From JBEEMU01 sp043778315 (GTDB lineage: Bacteria; Bacteroidota; Bacteroidia; Chitinophagales; Saprospiraceae), in NCBI GenBank assembly GCA_043778315.1, contig JAYWGJ010000250.1:1-24433 (forward strand): 24,433 bases of DNA, in the 5' to 3' direction. Position numbers and translations under genes: made by a program. Shown here in pieces: positions 15,311-23,200 of this stretch. How positions within the stretch are numbered: the stretch's first letter is position 1; every line of letters starts with the position of its first letter. The notes beneath the pieces were generated by a model. That model was not told where the DNA came from. It was given only the letters and a program-made list of their open reading frames with translations, and did not search any database.

Positions 15311-17341
15311 ATGATGAAAAAATTATCCATTGCAATTATTGCGGTACTTGGTTTGGCATCAGCCGTACAAGCTCAAACCTGTACAGGACCGCTCGGCGTT
15401 ACCGTGGCGGGTTCTACCACCAATCAGCCATTGACCGCAACCGAAACGCACGTTAATTCGGCTTGTAATACAGGCTCTACCCCACAAGTGAGTGGTTCGA
15501 TTGCCGTAACTGCGGCAGGTGGCTCACCAACAGGTGGTACGGTTGCACCAGGTAACTACACCTACACTTGGACCAAAGATGGCGCGGCGTTTACGCCATC
15601 GCCTAACGGTTATGCACCTATCAACTTAGGTGCGGGTAGCTACATGGTGACCGTTACGGACAATGCCAGTGCTATTACGGCAACTACTACACCGTCTTCT
15701 ACTAATTTCAATTGTACGAAAGTAGTAGGTCCTATTGTTATTACCGAGCCTACGGCGATTGTGCCAGTAGCAACGCTTACCTCCAACTACAACGGTTTTG
15801 GTATTAGTTGTGCGTTGGCAAGTACGGGTAACGCCTCTAACGGTGTGCTGACCTCGTCGGCTACGGGTGGTACAGGAGCTTACACTTATGCTTGGTCTTC
15901 GTCGCCTGCCCAAACTACGGCTGTGGCTACGGGTTTACCATTTGGTACTTATACCGTGACCATTACCGATGCTAATGGTTGTTCGCAAACCACAACATCA
16001 AGTGTAACCAAACCGACCAATTTCACACAAACCAACAGCTTCACACAACCTTTGTGTGCGGCGGCTAATGGCACGTTGTCGGGTACACAAGGCGGTACTG
16101 CTACTATCGTTGCGGCGGGTGGTGTAACGACCTACACCTACGCATGGGCTACGGCTCCTGCTGCGGGTCAAACTACGGCTACGGCTACGGGCTTGGGCGG
16201 CGGTACTTATACCGTAACCGCTACCGATGCGAATACTTGTACGGTAAGTACATCTTATACACTTACAGAGCCTACTCCATTGAGCAATACTTTTACAGTA
16301 GTTTTGCATAATGGCGCACAAATCAGTTGTGCTACAGCAGCGCAAGGTACTATCAATGACGGTAGCATTACCTCGGCAGCAGCAGGTGGCGCGGCTACCG
16401 TGAACAATGGTGCGGTTGCAAACTCGTACAGCTATGCTTGGAGCAACTCTATAAACACTGCTGTAAACGCTACTTTAACTGCGGGTACTTACACTGTAAC
16501 TATTACAGATGGCAATGCTTGTACTATGACCGCATTGCAAACCTTGGTAGCACCAATAGTGATAGCAACTCCAGGTGCTATTACTGGTCTTACTTGTAAC
16601 CAAACTGCTGGTAACGGTGGTGCAACAGGCGCGGTTGATCTTTCGCCAACAGGCGGTACTGGTGCTTTAACCTACTTATGGGCTGCTGGCGGTCAAACAA
16701 CTCAGGATATTAGTGGTTTGATAGCGGCAACTTATACCGTAACCGTTACCGATGTAAACAACTGTACACAATCAAGTACATTTGTAGTAGCGCAACCTAA
16801 TCCTATTACGTTTACTACTGCACCTTCGAGCTACAATGGCTTCGGTGTAAGCTGTAATACAGGCATGCCAACAGGCGGCACTACCAATATCAGTAATAAT
16901 GGTACTATTACGCTTAGCGGTGCAGCAGGTGGTAACGGCACGTTTACTTACAGTGTAGGTAGTGCTTTCCAAACTGGCACGCTATTCTCTACACTTACAC
17001 CAACCACTTATACGGTAACCGTAAAAGACGGCAACAACTGTACGGCAACTTCTACACAAGAAATCACCCAACCAACTATGTTGGTAGCGGGTACTTGTAC
17101 GGCTGCTAATGACCTTTGCCAGTTGAATACAGGTCAAATCAAAGTGAATGCTTCGGGCAGTGTAGCACCATACAACGTTACTTGGACAGCGGTAGGTACG
17201 GCTTGTCAAGGTACGCCAATAGGCACTACCGCGCAAGTAATTACTACTTCGGGTGGCAACGTAATTTACTCGGGCGTTACAGGTAACTGTACCTATGATT
17301 TCATAGTGCAAGATGCCAACGGTTGTAGATTACCGAATTGA
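15311..17341 (+). CDS. Secreted SprB-repeat protein without a recognisable sorting domain
   Basis: 676 residues. A signal peptide (MMKKLSIAIIAVLGLASAVQA, cut before QTC) is followed almost entirely by SprB-type repeats of about 80-100 residues, each with a Cys near its start (SNYNGFGISC, SSYNGFGVSC, ITGLTC), a Y-x-Y-x-W or TYLW core, GTYTVTITDANGC and a TEP/TQP link. SprB repeats are known from the mobile surface adhesin of gliding Flavobacterium. Residues from 587 (QPTMLVAGTCTAANDLCQLN) to the end match the C-terminal module of the preceding adhesin. There is no T9SS sorting domain, so secretion beyond the outer membrane is uncertain; it may act as a periplasmic or surface partner of its neighbours. 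The start may be either ATG of the ATGATG pair at 15311. Confidence 0.92.
   Translation: MMKKLSIAIIAVLGLASAVQAQTCTGPLGVTVAGSTTNQPLTATETHVNSACNTGSTPQVSGSIAVTAAGGSPTGGTVAPGNYTYTWTKDGAAFTPSPNGYAPINLGAGSYMVTVTDNASAITATTTPSSTNFNCTKVVGPIVITEPTAIVPVATLTSNYNGFGISCALASTGNASNGVLTSSATGGTGAYTYAWSSSPAQTTAVATGLPFGTYTVTITDANGCSQTTTSSVTKPTNFTQTNSFTQPLCAAANGTLSGTQGGTATIVAAGGVTTYTYAWATAPAAGQTTATATGLGGGTYTVTATDANTCTVSTSYTLTEPTPLSNTFTVVLHNGAQISCATAAQGTINDGSITSAAAGGAATVNNGAVANSYSYAWSNSINTAVNATLTAGTYTVTITDGNACTMTALQTLVAPIVIATPGAITGLTCNQTAGNGGATGAVDLSPTGGTGALTYLWAAGGQTTQDISGLIAATYTVTVTDVNNCTQSSTFVVAQPNPITFTTAPSSYNGFGVSCNTGMPTGGTTNISNNGTITLSGAAGGNGTFTYSVGSAFQTGTLFSTLTPTTYTVTVKDGNNCTATSTQEITQPTMLVAGTCTAANDLCQLNTGQIKVNASGSVAPYNVTWTAVGTACQGTPIGTTAQVITTSGGNVIYSGVTGNCTYDFIVQDANGCRLPN
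17069..17341 (+). other. C-terminal module shared by the two adhesins without a sorting domain (copy b)
   Basis: QPTMLVAGTCTAANDLCQLN to QDANGCRLPN at the stop. At DNA level TTGGTAGCGGGTACTTGTAC is identical to the copy at the end of the giant adhesin; the rest has diverged and has two more Cys residues. Confidence 0.75.
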
Positions 17342-17382
17342 TGATTGTAATAACGGCTTATATTTAAGCTAAGTGAAAATAG

Positions 17383-17423
17383 GAGTGAGGGCAGCTGTTC
17401 TCATTGGGCAAAAGCCCTCACTC
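17383..17423 (+). terminator. Rho-independent terminator after the SprB-repeat gene
   Basis: GAGTGAGGGC (17383-17392) pairs perfectly with GCCCTCACTC (17414-17423) across a 21-base loop, then TTTCCTTTATTT. It separates this gene from the one downstream. Confidence 0.75.
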
Positions 17424-17494
17424 TTTCCTTTATTTATTACAATGAAATAGTTTTTTATTACAATTAAAATGATTTCCAATACAATGTTTTAGTG

Positions 17495-17502
17495 TAATTT
17501 TG
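17495..17502 (+). promoter_or_regulatory. TAnnTTTG-type -7 box ahead of the sorting-domain gene
   Basis: TAATTTTG fits the Bacteroidota -7 consensus. No clear TTG element lies at the expected distance. A transcript from here would have a leader of about 200 bases that includes both inverted repeats. Confidence 0.35.
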
Positions 17503-17606
17503 TCTTTTATTTTATTTAATAATATCAATGTAACCACGTCACAAAAACAACCTATAAGGTTTTTTATCAAACCTCATAGATTAGTGCGGGTTTCTTGTGT
17601 TATTAT

Positions 17607-17640
17607 TGGGAGAGCGGTAATTTATTCCGCTCAAAATCAC
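17607..17640. repeat. GAGCGG-N9-CCGCTC inverted repeat, copy 2
   Basis: Identical to copy 1 across the stem and loop (stem 17612-17617 with 17627-17632), within a longer shared unit starting GGGA and ending CAAAATCA. Confidence 0.8.
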
Positions 17641-17642
17641 GC

Positions 17643-17675
17643 TGGGAGAGCGATAATTTATTCCGCTAAAAATCA
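17643..17675. repeat. GAGCGG-N9-CCGCTC inverted repeat, copy 3 (degraded)
   Basis: It directly follows copy 2 as a tandem unit. The stem is weakened (GAGCGA with CCGCTA), so it probably folds poorly. Confidence 0.75.
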
Positions 17676-17710
17676 TAACTTTTTGATTACTTTTTTCCAA
17701 ACAACGAAAA

Positions 17711-19606
17711 ATGAAACAAATTTTACTTAGTTTTTTCTACTTGCTTATCGCAACACTCGGCAGCGCGCAAACGCCTTGCATGGGTAGTTTGTCTATGGTA
17801 TTAGTGCAAGGCAACGCAACAAGCGCGCCCGTAAAAGCCGTGCCGCTTACGGCTGTACCGTTTAGTTGTACCACTGGTACTTTCGCGACTATCGACGGCA
17901 ACGGGCAAGACGGCTCTGCGCCGCTCGCCTACAACTGGTCGACAGGTGCTACTTCGCAAACCGTCAGTAATATCTCGCCCGCTACCTATACGGTAGTGGT
18001 AACGGACGCGAACAACTGTACGGTTTCGGGTACAGTGCAGATAACGCAAATAGGCGTGGCTTCGGTGACTATCGCGGGTAATACCGTAATTGGTTGTGTG
18101 CCAACTAGCACTACGCTTACCGCTACAAGCGGCTTTAATACTTATGCGTGGAATAACGGCACTACTACTACCTCCGCACTCGCTACGAGCGCGGGCGGGA
18201 CTTACACTGTCAATGTAGCTTTCGCGAACGGCTGTACAGGTTCGGCTACCGTAACCGTAAACCAAGATATTACGATACCAGGCGCGACTACCTCGGTGCG
18301 CGACCCGAGTTGCTCTACCCTTTCGGACGGCGAGATAGACCTCACGCCATCAGGAACGGGCGCGTTTACTTACGATTGGAGTACTACGGCGACGACCGAA
18401 GATGTGACAGGCTTAACAATGGGTACTTATACCGTGACCGTGACGGGTGGCAACGGCTGCTCGACGACCAAGACAACCGTAATTACGAATGTATATACGC
18501 CTAATGTAGTGCCAGGTGGCGTAACCGTACCGATAGGTGGTGCGTTCCCGAGTTGCTACGCCTCGGATAACAATAATGGTAATGCGTTTGACGTGACGCT
18601 TGATAACTTTTGTACCGAACCGCTTACCGTACCCGTTAGTATGACCGCACCGCCCACTGGCGGCGGCGGCGTGAAATACAATAATGGTACAGGTAATAAC
18701 GCCGTACAAAGCAATAGCTGTGGTATAATATTCAATAATCCGATAGCCTATACGGTGGAATGTATGCGCTCGGGCGACCTCGACATAACGGTCACCCCGC
18801 TCGCTACGCCTGCACCTACGGGTAGCATCTCGCGCCTCGAGGCGGCTGTTTATGGACCGTTCACGCAGGCGTGTCCGAGTGTCAATTTTGCAACTAACGG
18901 AGCTTTGGATTGCGAAACACAAACCAATTTTAACACACCTGCTACGCTGCACGTTGGCGGCGCGAGTGCAGGACAAATTTATATAGTGGTGATGGATACT
19001 GACGGCGGACGCGGCGCGGTACAAGTGAATGCCCTTGCGCCGACAGGTTCGGCATTGCCTATCAAGTTGATTTATTTTACGGGTAAGGTTGATGGCGAAG
19101 CGAACGACCTCGCGTGGGCTACGGCTACCGAACAAAACGCTGCGCTATTTGCCGTAGAGCGTTCGCACGACGGCGTATCGTTCACCGAAATCGGGCGCAA
19201 AAACGCAGCAGGCAACTCTAATAGCACCAAATTATACGACTATACAGACGATACACCGCCCGCTCGCGCCTATTACCGCTTGCGTATGATTGACCGCGAC
19301 GGCACTTACGAATTTTCAAATATTATTTATTTGGAACACACCAAAGGTAAAGCCGCTATCACTAACGTTTATCCTGTACCTACCGAAAACAAAGTAAATA
19401 TCGAGTTTGAATTGGCAGAAGCCGTAGAGGTAAATATCAGCCTGGTAGATGTACTCGGCAGACAAATCAGCGTGGAGAAAGTGGAAGGCAGATTAGGTAG
19501 CAACTCGCATACCTTAGACCTTTCTGCACTGCCCGCAGGCGTTTACAACGTTATCTTAGATGCCGATAAAAGCAAGCGCGTGACCCGCAAAGTCATCAAA
19601 AGCTAG
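17711..19606 (+). CDS. Secreted SprB-repeat protein with T9SS C-terminal sorting domain
   Basis: 631 residues. Signal peptide (MKQILLSFFYLLIATLGSAQ), then three SprB/PKD-like repeats (about 50-265; WSTGATSQTVSNISPATYTV, DPSCSTLSDGEIDLTPSGTG). A beta-rich domain of unclear family follows (about 275-445, with C-bearing segments and GQIYIVVMDTDGG). From about 447, ALPIKLIYFTG and the W-A-T-A-T-E-Q and V-E-R-S-x-D-G motifs are the familiar fibronectin-like stretch that precedes T9SS signals. Residues about 550-631 are a type A sorting domain: NVYPVPTENKVNIEF, LVDVLGRQI, LDLSALPAGVYNVIL, RVTRKVIKS. The protein should therefore cross the outer membrane by the type IX pathway and be released or anchored after the domain is cut off. 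It is the only one of the first three adhesin-like genes with such a signal. Confidence 0.95.
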   Translation: MKQILLSFFYLLIATLGSAQTPCMGSLSMVLVQGNATSAPVKAVPLTAVPFSCTTGTFATIDGNGQDGSAPLAYNWSTGATSQTVSNISPATYTVVVTDANNCTVSGTVQITQIGVASVTIAGNTVIGCVPTSTTLTATSGFNTYAWNNGTTTTSALATSAGGTYTVNVAFANGCTGSATVTVNQDITIPGATTSVRDPSCSTLSDGEIDLTPSGTGAFTYDWSTTATTEDVTGLTMGTYTVTVTGGNGCSTTKTTVITNVYTPNVVPGGVTVPIGGAFPSCYASDNNNGNAFDVTLDNFCTEPLTVPVSMTAPPTGGGGVKYNNGTGNNAVQSNSCGIIFNNPIAYTVECMRSGDLDITVTPLATPAPTGSISRLEAAVYGPFTQACPSVNFATNGALDCETQTNFNTPATLHVGGASAGQIYIVVMDTDGGRGAVQVNALAPTGSALPIKLIYFTGKVDGEANDLAWATATEQNAALFAVERSHDGVSFTEIGRKNAAGNSNSTKLYDYTDDTPPARAYYRLRMIDRDGTYEFSNIIYLEHTKGKAAITNVYPVPTENKVNIEFELAEAVEVNISLVDVLGRQISVEKVEGRLGSNSHTLDLSALPAGVYNVILDADKSKRVTRKVIKS

Positions 19607-19645
19607 CAAAACGGCTATAATATCAAATGTTCGCTCATCTGAGTT

Positions 19646-19696
19646 GATACCAAAAGCCCGACTAAAACGTAAAGTTTTAGTCGGGCGTTTTGTATC
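19646..19696. terminator. Strong bidirectional Rho-independent terminator
   Basis: GCCCGACTAAAAC (19656-19668) and GTTTTAGTCGGGC (19674-19686) form a perfect 13-pair stem with a five-base loop. Outer arms GATACCAAAA and TTTTGTATC extend it after a one-base bulge. A/T tracts flank the stem on both strands. Confidence 0.9.
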
Positions 19697-20108
19697 GATA
19701 CTAATGTAGATTAATGAAAAATAAAAATACTCGTCTGAGTTTGGCTAATTAGTGTGACCAAAAAAATATTTTTCACCAATTTTGTTTAAACTGTGACAGT
19801 ATAAAAATATGTTTTTGGCTAATAAAACCTTCTTGTTTACAAATTTTATACGGTAATAAAACCAAATAAGAATAAAAAACGTAAGTACGCTAAATGATTT
19901 TCAATCTTTTTACGGATTTTTATTTGTCAAATTAATAGGATATATTTTTTAAATATAGTAAATAAAATATATAAAATATGAACATAAATCAATGTTTTAC
20001 AATACTTTACATTTAGCTAATTTAATAATAACTATTTATTAATATAAAATGAGGTTTAAGTCTCTAATTATTTTTTTGTGTTCGATGCAACCTTACCCTT
20101 TTTTGTGA

Positions 20109-20116
20109 TAACTTTG
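20109..20116 (+). promoter_or_regulatory. TAnnTTTG-type -7 box ahead of the last gene
   Basis: TAACTTTG matches the Bacteroidota -7 consensus about 95 bases before the ATG at 20211. A TTG at 20076-20078 is about 30 bases upstream, farther than usual. Confidence 0.4.
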
Positions 20117-20210
20117 TTTGTTGTTAGTTTTACAATAGTAATAAATTTTATTTTTTTAACCCATTTTTGTATATATATTAAAATATATAATTTATCCAAA
20201 ATTTTCTTTT

Positions 20211-23200
20211 ATGAAAAAATTATTTACTTTTAACCCTTGTTTGCGCACGATAGGTGCTGTTTTGGGTATTTTGATGGTCACAACGGCTGCAATAGCGCAA
20301 AGCTATCATTTTAGCGGAACTTTTAATGGTTTCTCTGGTACTGCCAATTTGATGACCCCACGCGGCGGCGCCTCAACTATTACGCTTGCACCTGGAACAA
20401 TTTCGGGCGCACAGGTATTTAAAGTCGGTTACAATGGCTTTTCTATAGATTGGTCAAAAGGCGCGGCTACGGTTATCAACACAGTAGATGATTACTATCA
20501 ACCTAATGGAGCTGATGCTTCGGCTACTTTTGACGGTACTAAATATTATACTATCAATTTAGTGTCTATTGGTGGTGCAGGTGGTAATACTAAGGGTGGC
20601 GTTATGGAAACTGCCTACAACCCGACTACTATTAGTTCACTTTCACAGTATCCTGCTACAAATATTGTTACCCCAAATACGCCAACTACGGTGTATGTAA
20701 CAATGGCATCGGCACCGCAATCTGGCGAAAATGTGTATGTTCGCTATTCGGTAGGTAGTGCATTTACGGCATCTACCATTGCGCAAGCAACTTTTGCGGC
20801 AGGCTCTAATGTAGGTATTGCTACTATTCCAGCGCAAGCAGCGACTACGGCTATATTTTATTATGCCTATTCTTCGCCGATGACTTTAGCGAATATCAAT
20901 AGTGCTGTAACAACACACGGGCAAAAAGCGCACGATGCGGCTTCGCTCAAAATAACTGCACAAAGTAACTATACCGTTACTGCTGCAACGCTAAATCCTG
21001 TCATTGTATCGGCTACGAATAGTGCTAATAATGCAACTTACTTAACTTTAACGGCTGCTTTTGCCGCTATCAATGCAGGTACACACACAGGCGTAATAGA
21101 TGTAAGCGTGTCGGGCGCGGTTTCCGAAACTGCTGCACCTGCCCTACTACATAGTACAGGTGCAGGCTCGGCGAGTTATACCTCCGTCAATGTACACCCT
21201 ACGAATGACGCACTTCTTATTTCGGGCGCAACCGTTACAGGTCGTGGCTTGATAGAACTAAATGGTGCCGATAATGTAACCATTGACGGCGATAATCCAA
21301 ATACTGCGGGTACAAATAGAAACTGGACAATTACCAACACAGCGGCGGCTACTGTCTTTTATGCTATGGCAATTCGTATTGCGGTTGCTGCTACGGTTAT
21401 CACTTCCGCAGATAATATTACCATCAAAAACTGTATTGTTAATGGTAATGCTGCGGGGCAAAACGCGGCAGCAAGTACATCTACTTCTGGTTTAGTTAAT
21501 CTTTCGTATGGTATATATGCAGGCGCAAATGCTTCTACGGTTTCTACTACTACAGCACCTACAGCAATTAGTTCTACTGCTACTACTATTGGTACAGGAG
21601 GTACATTCAATAATCTAACAATTCAGAATAACACAGTAACTGCTTGTGCGCGTGGTATTGCCGTACAAGGTAGTGCTACTTCAGTTTGTAATGTATTGAC
21701 GGTATCTAATAATACAATAGGTAATGCTACGATAGCTTCTACTACAACAGTTTATTCAAAAGGCATTACCTTACAAGGTTTTGCTTCAGCAAATGTAGCT
21801 AGTAATACTATTTATGTAGAGTCATATTTAGGTACGGCTATACAAGGTATAGATATTGGTGGTATCTCTTCGTCAGGTACAAACGCGATTGTAGAAAAAA
21901 ATATTATAGGTTGTACAAAAAATAGAAGTCCAGGTACTTGGGGCGCTATTGGTATTAGTATTGGTGCGGGTGCCAATTTTATAGTTAGAAATAATTTTGT
22001 AGCAGATATTACCCATGATATGACAGGTGGTGTTGGGTTTAGTACTACTAACGGCATGGTTGGTATTCGCGTTTCGGCAGGCACAGGTCACTCTATTCTA
22101 CACAATACTGTTGGTATGGCTGGTGCATTAACAGGTACGGCAACTACTGCTCACTTATCTGCTGCATTCGCGATGACTGCAACTTCTCAAACGGGTTGTA
22201 CGGTGCGTAATAATATCTTCTCTAATACGATTTCAGGTGGTACTACGAGTATTGCACACGTTGCTGTAGCCCTACCGAGTGGAGGAACATCGGCAATGGC
22301 TTTAACAATGAATAATAATGTATATTATAGCGGAGCAACTGCGGCAAGCCAAGGCATAGCGCAAGTTGGTACTACTGCGGGTACAACCTATCACACGACC
22401 TTAGCTGCATTAGTTGCCTATACCAATACTTTGGGTACGGCTACCAATGATAACGTTTCTACTTATTTAACAACGGCTGCACCGTTTATAACGGCTGCTA
22501 CCAATCTACACATTGTAGCATCTACCACTACGCCTATCAAACAAGCGGGTGCCAATCTAAGTGTAGGTGACGATATAGATGGCGATATTCGTAGCACTAC
22601 GCCCGATATTGGTGCAGATGAGTTTACAGCGTGTACAGGTACACCTACTCCGGGTACTATCTCGTCTTCTATTGCTTCTATTTGTGGTGCAAGCGGCTCA
22701 GGTACTTTGACGCTCAATGGTAGCTCGGCAGGTGCGCAGCTCACTATACAGTGGCAAAGAGCATCTGCGGCTGCAGGTCCTTATATCAATGTAGGTACTG
22801 GCAAAACACTCGCTACAGGAACACTTACAAGTACTACTTACTATCAGGCAGTAGTTACTTGTGGCGCAACTGCTACAACTGCTACTTCTGCTGTTCTTAC
22901 AATACCTATCAACCCGGCTGTAACGGTAGCAGCTACTACATCTGTGGCTACCGTCTGTGGAGGTGGTTCTACCAACCTTACCGCAACACCTGCGGCAGGC
23001 ACATCGCCGTTTACTTATGCGTGGGGCGCAGCAGCAACAGGTTTGGCGGCAACAACAGGAAGCCCTGTAAGTGCAACACCTACGGCTGCAACGACCTACA
23101 CAGTAACAGTAACGGATAATGCAGGCTGTACGGCTTCTTCTACCGTAGCAGTAGCCTTTGCACCTGGCGTATCTGTAACTACAAGTGCAACACCTGCGGC

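Larger units (their letters stand above)
17342..17710. other. Spacer between the second and third adhesin genes
   Basis: It holds a strong terminator, two copies of TTATTACAAT, a TAnnTTTG box and two adjacent inverted repeats. A 76-codon frame (17500-17730) spans the repeats, overlaps the next gene and has no protein-like character; I do not call it a gene. Confidence 0.75.
19607..20210. other. AT-rich spacer before the last gene
   Basis: About 600 bases without a credible gene. It has a very strong bidirectional terminator close to its left end, AT-rich sequence with two occurrences of TTTGGCTAAT (near 19740 and 19812), and a TAACTTTG box near its right end. No tRNA or transposon ends were recognised. 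Confidence 0.75.

Noticed and set aside
17500..17730. 76-codon frame containing GRAVIYSAQNH and GRAIIYSAKNH repeats
   Set aside because: The peptide repeats are just translated inverted-repeat units, the frame overlaps the start of the next gene, and it has no protein-like character.
18413..19135. 240-codon open frame on the minus strand inside the sorting-domain gene
   Set aside because: It is a shadow of the plus-strand gene with Arg/Cys-rich, low-complexity composition and no family signature.
22751..23119. 122-codon plus-strand frame rich in Tyr, Cys and Arg within the last gene
   Set aside because: It lies out of frame with the long coding sequence that starts at 20211 and has the composition of a frame-shifted shadow.
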